From NCBI RefSeq assembly GCF_017315985.1, contig NZ_JAFLVR010000028.1:1-64000 (forward strand): a stretch of DNA of 64,000 nucleotides. Reading direction: 5' to 3'. Of this stretch, positions 29,950 to 40,498 are shown piece after piece. The first letter of the stretch is position 1, and the number at the start of each line of letters is the position of its first letter. Source of the DNA: Candidatus Enterococcus murrayae. Its GTDB lineage: Bacteria; Bacillota; Bacilli; Lactobacillales; Enterococcaceae. The position numbers and the translations under genes are program-made. Under the pieces are notes generated by a model. That model saw only the letters and a program-made list of their open reading frames with translations. It was not told where the DNA came from and did not search any database.

Positions 29950-31015
29950 TCTGCATCTCTTCCAATTTCTTGGTTTGATCGTACATAATCAAGGCATCAA
30001 TAATCTCATCCAGCTTACCTGCTAGAATCTGATCCAATTTCTGAATTGTTAAACCAATACGGTGATCGGTCACACGATTTTGCGGGAAATTGTACGTACG
30101 GATACGCTCTGAACGATCACCAGTACCCACAGCAGATTTACGACTTGCATCATACTCGCTTTGTGCTTCCTGTTGAATCTTGTCATAAACCCGTGCACGT
30201 AAGATTTTCATCGCCTTTTCACGGTTTTTGATCTGAGAGCGTTCATCCTGCATGGCAACAACGATCCCGGTTGGAATATGCGTCAAACGAACAGCCGATG
30301 CAGTCTTGTTGACGTGCTGTCCGCCGGCACCGGATGCGTGATAAATATCCGTCCGAATATCCTTATCAGCCAGATCTATCTCTACTTCTTCCGCTTCCGG
30401 CATAACTACTACAGTCGCAGTCGAGGTATGAATACGTCCCTGAGATTCAGTCGAAGGCACACGTTGAACACGGTGCGCGCCGCTTTCATACTTCAATTTT
30501 GAGTAGACATTGTCACCAGTGATCATCATAATAACTTCTTTGTATCCACCAATACCTGTAACGTTGGCCTCCATGACTTCAGTCTTCCAGCCTTGATTTT
30601 CAGCGTATTTTTGATACATATTGAACAGATCGCCAGCGAATAATGCCGCTTCGTCGCCTCCAGCGGCTCCGCGAATTTCCATGATGATATTTTTATCATC
30701 ATTAGGGTCTTTAGGTAATAGAAGAATCTTGATCTCATCCTCTAAAACTTCTTTTTCTTTCTTTAAATCAGACAGCTCTTCTTTTGCCATCTCAGCCATT
30801 TCAGCATCTAAGTTTTCACCTAGCAATTCTTCTGCGTCACTGATTCCTTCCACCACTTTTTTATAGCGGCGATAGGTTTCTACCGTATCTCGAGTATTGG
30901 CCTCTTCTTTTGAAAGCTGCATGAAGCGTTGGGTATCACTGATAACCTCCGGGTCACTCAGTAATTCACCAAGCTCTTCATAACGATCTTCGATAGCCTG
31001 CAGTTGATCGTACAT
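29942..31015 (-). CDS. prfA: Peptide chain release factor 1
   Basis: This 357-residue protein has the GGQ motif at residues 231-233 (GAGGQHVNK) and the tripeptide P187-S188-T189 that reads UAA and UAG. It triggers peptide release at stop codons. Ribosome binding site TAGGAGG. The gene is followed by prmC. Confidence 0.97.
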   Translation of the reverse strand: MYDQLQAIEDRYEELGELLSDPEVISDTQRFMQLSKEEANTRDTVETYRRYKKVVEGISDAEELLGENLDAEMAEMAKEELSDLKKEKEVLEDEIKILLLPKDPNDDKNIIMEIRGAAGGDEAALFAGDLFNMYQKYAENQGWKTEVMEANVTGIGGYKEVIMMITGDNVYSKLKYESGAHRVQRVPSTESQGRIHTSTATVVVMPEAEEVEIDLADKDIRTDIYHASGAGGQHVNKTASAVRLTHIPTGIVVAMQDERSQIKNREKAMKILRARVYDKIQQEAQSEYDASRKSAVGTGDRSERIRTYNFPQNRVTDHRIGLTIQKLDQILAGKLDEIIDALIMYDQTKKLEEMQNG

Positions 31016-31106
31016 GGATTGTATTCCTCCTAATTAATTATTCTTTTAAACTAATCATTTTTCATTGAGAAAAACGAAGATAGGTTTCATCACATCAATA
31101 AGTCCG

Positions 31107-31697
31107 CTAATTCTCACCAGCAGAACTGGTTATTTCTGGGTGTAAATAATGTTTGCGGCAAACAGGATAATACGCTTCATTTCCCCCTATTTGAACTTGA
31201 TCCCCTTCGTAGACTGGTCGACCGTCGATATAATGCAGGTTCATTGTTGCCTTCTTATGGCAAAACCAGCAGATTGTTTTCAATTCTTCTAATTTATCTG
31301 CATAGAGCAGCAAATATTTCGAGCCTTCAAACATTTCATTTCGAAAATCATTTTTCAAACCAAATGCCATCACTGGGATATCTAAGTCATCTACAACTTG
31401 CGCCAATTGCACAACATGCTCTTTCGATAAGAACTGTGATTCATCGATCAAAACACAATAAGGCTTATAATCAAGATTTTTAATAAAGTCATAGATATTG
31501 GTCTCAGAAAAAATCGGTACCGCAGGACGACTTAAACCGATCCGACTGGAGATCGTCCCCACACCTTCACGTGTATCTAAACCGCTAGTCATCAGTACCA
31601 CTGGTTTATTCTGTTCCTCGTAATTATGAGCAACCTTCAGTATCTCAATCGTCTTGCCGCTATTCATCGCGCCGTATTTAAAAAAAAGCTGGGCCAT
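31107..31697 (-). CDS. tdk: Thymidine kinase
   Basis: The 196-residue enzyme has the P-loop G9-A-M-N-S-G-K-T15, the DESQF Walker B-like motif and a zinc ribbon (CWFCHKK, later CRKHYLHP). It phosphorylates thymidine in salvage. It lies 91 bases upstream of prfA in the same direction. Confidence 0.97.
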   Translation of the reverse strand: MAQLFFKYGAMNSGKTIEILKVAHNYEEQNKPVVLMTSGLDTREGVGTISSRIGLSRPAVPIFSETNIYDFIKNLDYKPYCVLIDESQFLSKEHVVQLAQVVDDLDIPVMAFGLKNDFRNEMFEGSKYLLLYADKLEELKTICWFCHKKATMNLHYIDGRPVYEGDQVQIGGNEAYYPVCRKHYLHPEITSSAGEN

Positions 31698-31897
31698 TTC
31701 TTGTCACCTTTCCCTTTTGTTCCTATCGTATTATAGCGGAAAAGCTGGATTATTTACAGTAATAATTTTCATAGGAAGAACGTCTTAGAAGATTCAACAA
31801 TTATTTTCAACAAAGTCACAGGCTATCTTTTTAAGAATATAAGCCTTCAATGCTATAATTTCGTGGTAATTATTTTATATAAATAGGAGGTTTTTTC

Positions 31898-33433
31898 ATG
31901 GAACAATCGGTCAAGAAGAAGCGTCACAGTTTTCCTTCTGCGTATACGGTCATCATCATTGTACTGATTTTGGTTCAAGCATTAACATTCTTTATTCCTT
32001 CAGGCAAGTACAGTACCTTGACTTATGATAGTGAAAGAGATAAATTCGCGATCACAAACGCGCAAGACAAAACAATCATGGAACCAGCAACACAGAAAAC
32101 ATTGGACAAATACGACATTCATATCAAAGTCGACAAATTTCGCGATGGAACAATTTATCGTCCAGCTGCCATTCCAAATTCCTATAAACAAATCACAAAG
32201 CCCAAACGTGGGATCACAGGCACTATCACACAATTTTTAAAATCCCAAGTGCAGGGAATTACCGAAAGTGTTGATATAATGATTTTCATTCTGATTTTAG
32301 GTGGGGTAATTGGGATCGTTAATGCGACGGGTGCGATGGATGCCGGTATGATGCGCCTTTCAGAAAAATTAAAAGGAAAACAAAAATGGTTGATTGTGAT
32401 CGTTACGACATTGATTGCGATCGGCGGAACGACTTTTGGTTTGGCTGAAGAGACCATTGCCTTTTATCCCATTCTGATTCCAATTTTCCTACTAGCAGGC
32501 TATGATACACTCACGGCAGTCGCTACGATCTATCTCGGAACGGCGATCGGAACAATGGGCTCCACGATCAATCCCTTCTCCACAGTTATTGCATCTAACG
32601 CAGCAGGGATTAGCTTTACTGACGGTATGCCGTTACGGATCTTGATGTGGATCTCTGCTGTTGGAATCTCAATTCTTTATACAATTCGATACGCAGAAAA
32701 AGTTCGGCTAAATCCAGCGGCCTCACTGGTTGCTGATCAAGCAGAGAGCGATCGCGAACGTTTCTTAGGCGGGCAGCAGCGAGAGAAAAATGGAGATTTC
32801 ACTTCCCGTCAGAAATTCTCATTAATCGTCTTTGTATTAGGCTTTGTTGTAATGATCTATGGCGTACAGCAGTTGGGCTGGTATTTCACAGAAATCGCGG
32901 TAGTCTTCTTAGCAGTCACGTATATTCTCGCTTTCGTCTCTGGTTTAGGCGAAAAGAAATTCATCGACAGTTTCGTTACAGGCGCAGCTGATCTGTTAGG
33001 TGTTGCCTTAATCGTCGGTCTGGCACGCTCTGTCGGTATCGTTATGGAAAATAGCTTCATCAGCGACACGATCATGAACTTCTTTAGCAATGCCATCAGC
33101 GGGATGAATAATGTCATTTTCATCTGGTTTATGTTTTTAGTATATGTTATTTTAGGATTCTTCATTCAATCGTCTTCTGGTCTAGCAGTACTATCCATGC
33201 CGATCATGGCTCCTTTAGCCGATGTTGTAGGGATAGACCGTGCGTTAATTGTTGATGCCTACAATTGGGGACAAGGATTGATTGGCTTAGTCGCTCCAAC
33301 CGGATTGATCTTAGTGTCTCTTTCGGTAGTGAATATCGGTTTTGATAAATGGATAAAATTTGTGACCAAGCTGCTAGTTACCATTATCATTCTGATTCTT
33401 GTCTTTTTAGCAGCTGGTGTGTTGATTTCTTAA
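31898..33433 (+). CDS. YfcC-family transporter
   Basis: The 511-residue protein has about 12 membrane helices and belongs to the YfcC/DcuC-like (C4-dicarboxylate anaerobic carrier) group, with an N-terminal helix, a long outside loop (about 37-105), then GTTFGLAEETIAFYP and GTMGSTINPFSTVIAS repeats, and QSSSGLAVLSMPIMAPL near the C-terminus. Members probably carry amino acids, peptides or dicarboxylates; the substrate cannot be read. It is monocistronic. TAGGAGG ribosome binding site. Confidence 0.85.
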   Translation: MEQSVKKKRHSFPSAYTVIIIVLILVQALTFFIPSGKYSTLTYDSERDKFAITNAQDKTIMEPATQKTLDKYDIHIKVDKFRDGTIYRPAAIPNSYKQITKPKRGITGTITQFLKSQVQGITESVDIMIFILILGGVIGIVNATGAMDAGMMRLSEKLKGKQKWLIVIVTTLIAIGGTTFGLAEETIAFYPILIPIFLLAGYDTLTAVATIYLGTAIGTMGSTINPFSTVIASNAAGISFTDGMPLRILMWISAVGISILYTIRYAEKVRLNPAASLVADQAESDRERFLGGQQREKNGDFTSRQKFSLIVFVLGFVVMIYGVQQLGWYFTEIAVVFLAVTYILAFVSGLGEKKFIDSFVTGAADLLGVALIVGLARSVGIVMENSFISDTIMNFFSNAISGMNNVIFIWFMFLVYVILGFFIQSSSGLAVLSMPIMAPLADVVGIDRALIVDAYNWGQGLIGLVAPTGLILVSLSVVNIGFDKWIKFVTKLLVTIIILILVFLAAGVLIS

Positions 33434-33481
33434 GCGTTGAGGAAAAGGTTTAAGAAAATTTTGGGGCTAGTTGGTTACAGA

Positions 33482-33526
33482 CAAAACAGGATTCTCCCTC
33501 GAAAACCGAGGGGGAATCCTGTTTTG
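33482..33526 (+). terminator. Long inverted repeat, probable terminator
   Basis: A 20-bp stem with one G-T pair joins 33482-33501 to 33507-33526. The T stretch is inside the stem end, so termination may be weak. The remaining sequence to 33693 shows no gene; it is T-rich and has no other clear feature. Confidence 0.6.
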
Positions 33527-33693
33527 AAAATTGTTCACGCCAAAAAACTCATGATAAGGTCGTTTTTTTCATCGTTTGTCTCAGCAAAAAAATCAGTTGC
33601 TCAACTACTATTTATTTCCCCTTTCCCTTTTTTCCTTTCTTTCCTTTTTTGTTCTTGTTACTTTTACAATTTTTCTCGCTGTTTTTAAGCATG

Positions 33694-33730
33694 AAAAAAG
33701 ACATGAATCTAATTAGACTCATGTCCTTTT
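33694..33730 (-). terminator. Intrinsic terminator of the MerR gene
   Basis: GACATGA at 33700-33706 pairs with TCATGTC at 33719-33725, overlapping the stop codon, and the minus-strand transcript continues into six T. Confidence 0.75.
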
Positions 33731-34167
33731 TCGGCTAAATATTTTTGATGCCAACTATCATCAACTTGTCGCGTTCCCTCTTTGAAAAAGACGCTTTCCG
33801 TGCCAGCTTCATTGGCGGTTTGATAGTACCATTTTTTCCAGCGCAGAAAATCAAGCTGGGTCTGCAGCTCACGGATTTTCCTTTCCAGAACAGCTTCTTG
33901 TTCTATCATAAAAGCATAGCGCTGTGGCAAGGTCTGATCCCCTTCCACGCACCAGTCCATAAATTTCGCGATTTCTTTGACAGGAATCCCGGAACGCTTT
34001 AGGCAATCAATCACTTCGATATAGCCCAGATCGTCTTCCGTAAATACTCGGCGGCCGGCAGTATTTTTCTTAACAAATGGCAACAAGCCGGCCTTATCAT
34101 AGTATCTTAAAGTATCTTGCGAGATCCCATACATGGCAGAAATATCGCCAATCAAAAATGTTTTCAT
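33709..34167 (-). CDS. MerR-family regulator, AdhR/NmlR-like
   Basis: This 152-residue protein has a MerR helix-turn-helix (residues 1-70; ISQDTLRYYDKAGLL) and a coiled-coil dimerisation helix. A single cysteine C55 (IDCLKRSG) sits where aldehyde- and NO-sensing AdhR/NmlR proteins have theirs; a second cysteine is near 73. It is divergent from an SDR with a MerR-type operator between (34185-34215). Its likely role is to switch on that SDR in response to a reactive electrophile. Confidence 0.82.
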   Translation of the reverse strand: MKTFLIGDISAMYGISQDTLRYYDKAGLLPFVKKNTAGRRVFTEDDLGYIEVIDCLKRSGIPVKEIAKFMDWCVEGDQTLPQRYAFMIEQEAVLERKIRELQTQLDFLRWKKWYYQTANEAGTESVFFKEGTRQVDDSWHQKYLAEKGHESN

Positions 34168-34184
34168 TTTTTTGAACTTCCTTC

Positions 34185-34215
34185 TTGACTTGGAGTTAAC
34201 TCCAGGTAGTAGAGT
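34185..34215 (+). promoter_or_regulatory. MerR-type promoter with 19-bp spacer
   Basis: TTGACT (34185-34190) and TAGAGT (34210-34215) are 19 bases apart, and the spacer carries the dyad GGAGTTAACTCC. A long spacer with a central dyad is the hallmark of MerR-activated promoters; the regulator bends DNA to bring the boxes into register. It drives the SDR at 34250. Confidence 0.82.
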
Positions 34216-34249
34216 AAGTGTATCATAAATTTGAAAGAAGGCAATTTAT

Positions 34250-34981
34250 ATGAAAAAATCGTTAGTTGTTATTACCGGTGCAAGTTCAGGATTTGGTGCG
34301 GAAATCGCCAAGCTTTTTAATCAAGCTGGTTTTCCCTTACTTTTGTTAGGTCGTCGGGTAGAAAAAATTGAAGCACTCCCTTTAAACTTTGATAACGTCT
34401 TAATCGAACAAGTTGATGTGACGGATTATCAAGCTTTTGAAACCAGCATCAGAAAAGCGGAAGACGTATACGGTCCAGTAGATTTATTGATTAATAATGC
34501 AGGCGTGATGCTCCTTGGTAACGTCTTGAATCAAGATCCAGCAGAATGGCAAACAATGCTGAATACAAATGTAATGGGTGTGTTGAACGGGATGCAAATT
34601 GTTCTCCCTGCCATGAAAAAACGTAAACATGGGACTATCATCAACATGTCTTCTCTGGCTGGTAAGAAAACTTTTACTAATCATGCAGCCTATGTTGCAT
34701 CAAAATTTGGGGTTCATGGTCTAAGTGAAACAATTCGTGAAGAAGTTTCTGGTTCAAATGTCCGTGTTTCTCTAGTCGCTCCCGGCGCTGCAGAAACAGA
34801 ATTATTAACTCATGTAACAGATCAAGGAGCTTTGACTGATTACCAAGCTTGGAAGGAAAGCATGGGCGGGATTACTCTAGACCCTGTCCACGTTGCAGAA
34901 AGTGTCAAATTCATTTACGACATGCCGCAAGAAGTAACGATACGTGAAATCGATATTGCTGCAACAGCTCAAGACGCCTAA
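34250..34981 (+). CDS. SDR-family oxidoreductase under MerR control
   Basis: The 243-residue classical SDR has TGASSGFG, LINNAGVM, serine 13 residues before the catalytic YVASK and the SLVAPGAAETEL segment after it. It resembles YdfG-like SDRs that reduce 3-hydroxy acids or aldehydes. The divergent MerR regulator suggests detoxification of an aldehyde or related electrophile. It ends with its own terminator at 35007-35035. Confidence 0.87.
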   Translation: MKKSLVVITGASSGFGAEIAKLFNQAGFPLLLLGRRVEKIEALPLNFDNVLIEQVDVTDYQAFETSIRKAEDVYGPVDLLINNAGVMLLGNVLNQDPAEWQTMLNTNVMGVLNGMQIVLPAMKKRKHGTIINMSSLAGKKTFTNHAAYVASKFGVHGLSETIREEVSGSNVRVSLVAPGAAETELLTHVTDQGALTDYQAWKESMGGITLDPVHVAESVKFIYDMPQEVTIREIDIAATAQDA

Positions 34982-35006
34982 TCGTAGGCTATATTCCTCT
35001 ACCTTT

Positions 35007-35035
35007 CTCCTGCCAAAACGGCGGGAGTTTTTTTT
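35007..35035 (+). terminator. Intrinsic terminator of the SDR gene
   Basis: CTCCTGCC at 35007-35014 pairs with GGCGGGAG at 35020-35027 and runs into eight T. Confidence 0.88.
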
Positions 35036-35099
35036 ACGGAAGCGTGATATACTGTCTCTATTGTTAAAAATTTTCGATAGATGATTTAAGGAGCTTTTT

Positions 35100-36497
35100 A
35101 TGAAGTTTGATCGACGAGTAAATTTTCTCAAAAAAAACTGGCGAAAAATAAATAATCGTTTTTCTTCGATTCAGATTATCGTCTTCTACTATTTGGCTAT
35201 GACGGTGCTCTCGTTGTTTTTATTCAGCTTGCCGATTTTTCGCGAACCAGGTTCACATGTTTCATTCCTTGACATGGTGTTTATGGCAATCTCAACGATT
35301 TCAGTAACAGGTTTAACAACCTTTGATATTAATTCAGTGTTCAACGATACAGGTGTCTTGATGTTGGAGGTGCTCTTCCATATCGGCGGCTTGGGGATCA
35401 TGATGATTACCACCTTCTTTTTTATTGTGTCCAAGCGCCGAATCACATTAAAGCAGCGGCAATTGATTATGACGGACATGAACCAGCCTCGGCTTAGCGG
35501 AATCGTTAATTTGATTCGGATCACCTTCACGATGTTATTAGCGATCGAAGTTCTTTTTGGCACGATCTTTTCGATTTATTTCTATTTCGCAGGGTACTAC
35601 CATAAAATTTCTCAAGCAGTCTTTTTTGGTTTTTACCAAGCGATCTCAGCAGTTACGAACTCTGGTTTTGACGTAACAGGTGAATCGATTATTCCCTTTT
35701 CTCATGACGTCTTTTTCATCATTACAATAATGGTATTGATCTTTATCGGCGGGATTGGTTTTCCAGTCTTGATGGATTTTCATGGATGGATTTACCACAA
35801 AAAATCAAAATCACGAATTCCTTTTCGCTTTAGTCTCTTTTCAAAAATTGCTTTGTTAGCATTTTTCGTGCTCTTTATCGGCGGAACAGTAGCGATTTGG
35901 CTGTTGGAGAAAGATCATAACTTCTCAAACATGGGTTTGTTCGATCAATGGCTCAATTCGTCCTTCTACTCCATGACAACACGAAATGCCGGTTTGCAAA
36001 TCCATGATCTGAATTTGTTCCAAAATACAACATTGATCATTTTCTCTCTCTTAATGTTTATCGGGTGTTCCCCTAGTTCTGTTGGCGGCGGTATCCGAAC
36101 TACGACAATCGCAATCATCGGTTTGTATTTGTACTCTTTCTTGAAAAACGAGAACGATATCAACATTTTTGGTCGTAAAATTGCTCAAGAAGATGTGCGG
36201 AAATCGGTGGTCGTCTTCATGCTTTCTGCGGGAATGTGCCTTTTCAGTATTCTCTTTTTGACAGCGACAGAAGATCATTCTCTGATTTCGATTATCGTGG
36301 AAGTTACCTCGGCATTTGGAACTACAGGTCTTTCTTTAGGTATTACTGATGACCTTTCCAATACCGGTAAAATCATGATCGCTGTTTTAATGTTCATCGG
36401 CCGTGTCGGGATGCTCTATACATTGATGCTCTTTGTACCAAAAGAAACTCAGGACTTAGGCTATGAATTTCCAGAAGAAAAGATTATTATTGGCTAG
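35100..36497 (+). CDS. ktrB: Potassium uptake channel subunit KtrB/TrkH
   Basis: The 465-residue membrane protein has the four selectivity-filter repeats of the Trk/Ktr family: SVTGLTT, AVTNSGFD, TRNAGLQ and TFGTTGLS. Length and the lack of long insertions favour KtrB. The partner KtrA (a regulatory NAD-binding ring) is not in this window and must be elsewhere. AAGGAGC site. It is monocistronic, ending in a terminator at 36492-36525. Confidence 0.88.
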   Translation: MKFDRRVNFLKKNWRKINNRFSSIQIIVFYYLAMTVLSLFLFSLPIFREPGSHVSFLDMVFMAISTISVTGLTTFDINSVFNDTGVLMLEVLFHIGGLGIMMITTFFFIVSKRRITLKQRQLIMTDMNQPRLSGIVNLIRITFTMLLAIEVLFGTIFSIYFYFAGYYHKISQAVFFGFYQAISAVTNSGFDVTGESIIPFSHDVFFIITIMVLIFIGGIGFPVLMDFHGWIYHKKSKSRIPFRFSLFSKIALLAFFVLFIGGTVAIWLLEKDHNFSNMGLFDQWLNSSFYSMTTRNAGLQIHDLNLFQNTTLIIFSLLMFIGCSPSSVGGGIRTTTIAIIGLYLYSFLKNENDINIFGRKIAQEDVRKSVVVFMLSAGMCLFSILFLTATEDHSLISIIVEVTSAFGTTGLSLGITDDLSNTGKIMIAVLMFIGRVGMLYTLMLFVPKETQDLGYEFPEEKIIIG

Positions 36498-36525
36498 GAG
36501 CAAATAGTTGCTCCAGCCTTTTTTT
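36492..36525 (+). terminator. Intrinsic terminator of the KtrB gene
   Basis: GGAGCAA pairs with TTGCTCC within a longer GGCT/AGCC stem, followed by seven T. It overlaps the stop codon. Confidence 0.85.
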
Positions 36526-36682
36526 GTGAGCTGCATGTTGCTTTTTTACACGCTTAGCGAGATCACTTTCAAAATGATCAGCAGAATCACTTCTAAAAAT
36601 TAAGAATAAGGAAAGCTATTTAAACTTTTTTTTCAAATATGATAAGATGAATTAAATTTGTTACAGACATGGAGGATGTGTA

Positions 36683-38035
36683 ATGGGGTTACGAAGTCAA
36701 CTGGCGATCTCAGCCGGCAAGACCGCCCAATGGGTATTAAAAACGTTCTTTAAAGGTGGATCAAGCTATCCTGGTCAGCTTGCTTTAAAGATGGATCCGA
36801 AGATTTTAGATACACTAGTAAAGGACTATAAAGTTGTTGTCGTGACAGGAACCAATGGAAAGACCTTGACGACTGCTTTGACCGTAAATATTTTAAAGCA
36901 AGAGTTTGATTACGTATTGACGAATCCGACTGGTGCAAACATGGTGCAGGGGATTGTTTCAACCTTCCTGAATGCCAAAGGAAAAAAGGGCGGCAAAAAA
37001 ATAGCTGTTTTAGAAATCGATGAAGCCAGCTTGAGCAAAGTAACAGAATACATCAAGCCGGAGCTCTTCTTATTCACCAACATTTTCCGTGATCAAATGG
37101 ATCGCTATGGTGAAATCTACACGACGTACAAATTGATCGTCGACGGTGCGGCGAAATCACCGAACGCGCCCATTTTATGTAATGGGGATTCGCCAATCTT
37201 CAATTCGCTGGAAACAATCAATCCAAGAAAATATTACGGATTTGATCATTTACCTGATGAGGATCAGGATGCACACTACAATACCGATGGTTTGCTTTGT
37301 CCAAAATGTCAGCACATCTTAAAATATAAAATGATTACCTATGCAAACCTCGGAAAATACTATTGTCCAAACTGCGGCTTCCATCGTCCTGAGTTAGATT
37401 ATAAATTAACTGAGATGAAGGCGATGGACAACAAGTCCTCTGAATTTGTGATTGATGGGCAAGACTATAAAATCGAAGTTGGCGGCATGTACAATGTCTA
37501 CAACGCTCTTGCGGCCACCGCTGTAGCAGAATATTACGGCGTTTCCAAAGAAAAAATCAAGCGCGGCCTAGGCTATGATGAGAAGGTGTTTGGACGCCAA
37601 GAGGAATTTGAGATCGATGGAAAAAAATGTACATTGGTCTTAGTAAAAAATCCGGTTGGTTTGAATCAGGTGATCGATATGATCGGCTTAGCCCCTTATC
37701 CATTCTCATTAGTATCGCTATTAAACGCCAACTACGCTGATGGAATTGATATCAGTTGGATTTGGGACGGCAATCATGAAGCTTTTGCAGAGATGGATAT
37801 TCCTGCTGTAATCGCTGGCGGTGACCGCCACACCGATATGGCCCTTCGCTTGAAGGTCGCAGGAATTCCAGAGGATAAGCTGACCGAGACAGAAAGCTTG
37901 ACGGATGTTATTGAAAAGATCAAACTGTTGCCGACAGAACACGTGTATATCCTTGCGACCTACACAGCAGTTCTTCAGCTACGCAAAGAATTGGCCCAAA
38001 AAGGCTACATTGATGGAGGTATGGATCGTGGCTAA
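36683..38035 (+). CDS. murT: Lipid II isoglutaminyl synthase subunit MurT
   Basis: This 450-residue Mur-ligase-like protein has the P-loop GTNGKT (56-61), a zinc ribbon inserted in the central domain (C206, C209, C228, C231) and a DUF1727 C-terminus. With GatD it amidates the D-glutamate of lipid II to D-isoglutamine, needed for cross-linking and growth. It overlaps gatD by eight bases. Confidence 0.95.
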   Translation: MGLRSQLAISAGKTAQWVLKTFFKGGSSYPGQLALKMDPKILDTLVKDYKVVVVTGTNGKTLTTALTVNILKQEFDYVLTNPTGANMVQGIVSTFLNAKGKKGGKKIAVLEIDEASLSKVTEYIKPELFLFTNIFRDQMDRYGEIYTTYKLIVDGAAKSPNAPILCNGDSPIFNSLETINPRKYYGFDHLPDEDQDAHYNTDGLLCPKCQHILKYKMITYANLGKYYCPNCGFHRPELDYKLTEMKAMDNKSSEFVIDGQDYKIEVGGMYNVYNALAATAVAEYYGVSKEKIKRGLGYDEKVFGRQEEFEIDGKKCTLVLVKNPVGLNQVIDMIGLAPYPFSLVSLLNANYADGIDISWIWDGNHEAFAEMDIPAVIAGGDRHTDMALRLKVAGIPEDKLTETESLTDVIEKIKLLPTEHVYILATYTAVLQLRKELAQKGYIDGGMDRG

Positions 38036-38714
38036 ATACGAATTAAACTTAGCACATTTATACGGAAATTTATTGAACACTTATGGTGATAACGGCAATC
38101 TCTTAACCTTGAATTATTACGCCAAGCAGATGGATATCGAGATCCATTCAGAGATCGTTAGTATTTATCAAGCGTTTGATCCTGATAAATTTGATTTTGT
38201 TTTTATCGGCGGTGGTCAAGATTACGAGCAAGTCATCGTTTCAAAAGATATCCAAGACAAAAAGGAAGCGTTGATCAAATATATCGAAAATGATGGCGTA
38301 CTGCTTTCAATCTGCGGGGGCTATCAGCTATTAGGGCACTATTATATCGGTGCTCATGGTGAAAAAATCGATGGCATTGGTGCTCTGGATCACTATACCT
38401 TGAGTCAGGACAATCATCGCTTTATTGGTGATATTGAGATTCATAATGAAGAATTCGGCGAGACCTATTACGGCTTTGAAAATCACAATGGTCGCACATT
38501 CCTAGGTGAAGGCGAACGCCCTCTTGGAACCATCGTCAAAGGGAACGGAAATAACGGTGAAGATCAAGGTGAAGGTGTCATCTACAAGAATGTCTACGGA
38601 TCTTACTTCCACGGACCGATTCTAGCTCGGAACAAATCATTGGCAATCCGGTTGTTACACACTGCATTAAAGAACAAATATGGCAAAGATATCGATCTGC
38701 CAGAGTTATCATAA
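38028..38714 (+). CDS. gatD: Lipid II isoglutaminyl synthase subunit GatD
   Basis: The 228-residue class I glutamine amidotransferase has the nucleophile C96 in LLSICGGYQ and the catalytic H195 in YGSYFHGP. It hydrolyses glutamine and passes ammonia to MurT. The start is GTG 38028, with GGAGGT eight bases upstream; longer frames run into murT and are not real. The overlap of eight bases with murT keeps the two subunits balanced. Confidence 0.94.
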   Translation: MAKYELNLAHLYGNLLNTYGDNGNLLTLNYYAKQMDIEIHSEIVSIYQAFDPDKFDFVFIGGGQDYEQVIVSKDIQDKKEALIKYIENDGVLLSICGGYQLLGHYYIGAHGEKIDGIGALDHYTLSQDNHRFIGDIEIHNEEFGETYYGFENHNGRTFLGEGERPLGTIVKGNGNNGEDQGEGVIYKNVYGSYFHGPILARNKSLAIRLLHTALKNKYGKDIDLPELS

Positions 38715-38719
38715 AACAA

Positions 38720-38752
38720 AAAGATCGTCAGCTTTGAGCTGGCGGTCTTTTC
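38720..38752 (+). terminator. Intrinsic terminator of murT-gatD
   Basis: 38720-38733 pairs with 38737-38750 with G-T pairs, ending in TTTT. Confidence 0.8.
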
Positions 38753-38791
38753 TATTGGAGTAGTTTTAAAGTTGAATCTAAAGCGCCGCTT

Positions 38792-39220
38792 CTAAACAGA
38801 GAAAAAACTCACAATAATCGGCATCGAAATTGCTCCAACTACAGCAAGAAACAGCACGACGAAAAAAATACCTTTTAGAATGGTTTTTCCGGCCTTCACT
38901 TCGATAGTATTTGTAAATCGAATACCCAAGAATGAAAGAACAGCTATACAAATCAAGAGACAGATTTCTAATGGTAGAAACAGATTACCAGAAAGATTGC
39001 TATAAATAAGGATGAATGGGACTAGAAATAACCCTGCAATAAACGCGATGATTGAGATGCCTACAAAAAGTAATCTTTTAGCATCCTTATTCTTCACAAG
39101 TAATGCGACAGACGCTCCGCCTACCGCACTTGCCACCAGTATAACGATAGCAGATATCATAGTGGCCAACATAAAGAAAGCAAAAATAAAAAGTGGTAAA
39201 ACTAAAAAGACATGGAACAT
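38792..39220 (-). CDS. Uncharacterised four-helix membrane protein
   Basis: I do not recognise this 142-residue protein. It is almost entirely hydrophobic, with four membrane helices at about 5-30, 50-75, 82-100 and 113-140, joined by short charged loops (KNKDAKR, TNTIEVKAGK). It has no catalytic motif. Start ATG follows GGGAGG. It is monocistronic and lies convergent with gatD. Confidence 0.6.
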   Translation of the reverse strand: MFHVFLVLPLFIFAFFMLATMISAIVILVASAVGGASVALLVKNKDAKRLLFVGISIIAFIAGLFLVPFILIYSNLSGNLFLPLEICLLICIAVLSFLGIRFTNTIEVKAGKTILKGIFFVVLFLAVVGAISMPIIVSFFSV

Positions 39221-39372
39221 AATGAGTACCTCCCAGTATCGTTTTTCACTGAGTCATTTACAGGTTCTTTAGAGATTTTTTCCTAGAAATCTCGCGAGGT
39301 TCAATATAATTATGTTCATCGTACCATATTCTCACGAGAGAAAAAAAGAGTCTTGTGAAATATCGATAACAG

Positions 39373-39410
39373 AAAAAATGATCAGCACTGAAAATCAGGC
39401 TGATCATTTT
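39373..39410 (-). terminator. Intrinsic terminator of manA
   Basis: A 12-bp stem pairs 39375-39386 with 39399-39410; the minus-strand transcript ends in six T. Confidence 0.85.
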
Positions 39411-39413
39411 GGT

Positions 39414-40364
39414 TTATTTTTTTCCTGGTGTCGAAGCGATGATCTTCATTTCACCTTCAACTTTCCATTCAGTAACTTGTGCTGGTAAAATGCAGCTTGT
39501 ACCAGGCTTCATTTCATAGCTTTGACCATCAACGACCAAATTACCATATCCTTCGACGACTGTCATTAAAGTGTAGTCGCCTTTCTTTTTAAGAGAAAGT
39601 TCACCCATGACATCCCATTCGTAGACATTAAAAAAATCCGTCTTCAAATAGGTGATCACAGAAGAAGTCCCTTTCTTGCTTTCACTTACTTCCAATTCTG
39701 GACTGATAGCTGGAACTGTTGTCACATCGATCGACTGTTGGATGTGCAGCTCACGTGTATTTCCTTGATCATCCTTACGATCATAGTCGTATACACGATA
39801 AGTCGTATCTGAGCTTTGTTGCGTTTCTAAAATCATGATGCCTTTACCGATCGCATGGATCGTTCCGCTTGGAACATAGAAAAAATCACCTTTTTTGACC
39901 GGTACGCGACGCAAAAGATCATCCCAGCGTTCTTCTTCGATCATTTCTGCTAACTCTTCTCGGGTATTCGCATTATGTCCGTAAACGATCTCTGAGCCTG
40001 GTTTAGCGTTGATAATGTACCAGCACTCTGTTTTTCCTAATTCGCCTTCATGCTTCAACCCGTAGCTGTCATCTGGGTGTACTTGGACGGACAAGTCATC
40101 TTCTGCGTCTAAAATTTTAGTCAATAATGGGAACACATCTCCATCGGCATTTCCAAATAACTCACGATGCTCTTTCCAAAGGTCACTGACCTTCCAGCCT
40201 TTATATGGGCCGTTTTCTACAATACTGACACCATGAGGGTGTCCGCTGATCGCCCAATCTTCTCCGATTTTATCGTTTGGAATATCAAAGCCAAAAACGG
40301 TGTGTAGTTGATCTCCGCCCCAAATTTTCTCTTGAAAAACTGGTTGTAAAAATAATGGTTCCAT
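39414..40364 (-). CDS. manA: Mannose-6-phosphate isomerase, class I
   Basis: This 316-residue cupin enzyme shows the zinc-binding region QVHPDDSYGLKHEGELGKTECWYI (histidine, glutamate) and GTIHAIGKGIMILE. It interconverts mannose 6-phosphate and fructose 6-phosphate in the cytoplasm. The length matches the Gram-positive short class I form. AAAGGAGC site. Monocistronic. Confidence 0.95.
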   Translation of the reverse strand: MEPLFLQPVFQEKIWGGDQLHTVFGFDIPNDKIGEDWAISGHPHGVSIVENGPYKGWKVSDLWKEHRELFGNADGDVFPLLTKILDAEDDLSVQVHPDDSYGLKHEGELGKTECWYIINAKPGSEIVYGHNANTREELAEMIEEERWDDLLRRVPVKKGDFFYVPSGTIHAIGKGIMILETQQSSDTTYRVYDYDRKDDQGNTRELHIQQSIDVTTVPAISPELEVSESKKGTSSVITYLKTDFFNVYEWDVMGELSLKKKGDYTLMTVVEGYGNLVVDGQSYEMKPGTSCILPAQVTEWKVEGEMKIIASTPGKK

Positions 40365-40498
40365 GATAACTGCTCCTTTTTCCTATTGTTATAGTTTATT
40401 TTTAAGCCGTTTATACTCTAAATCGCTCTTCATAACCTGGGATTTAGGGTGTATATTCTTTCCCACTAACTAGCAGCGAAAAATTAGGCTGACATTCT

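Noticed and set aside
33437-33688. 83-residue frame after the YfcC gene
   Set aside because: It runs through the inverted repeat, has low-complexity basic and aromatic content and no ribosome binding site.
37905-38027. Long form of GatD starting inside murT
   Set aside because: The GTG at 38028 has a GGAGGT site at the proper distance; the extension is out-of-frame murT.
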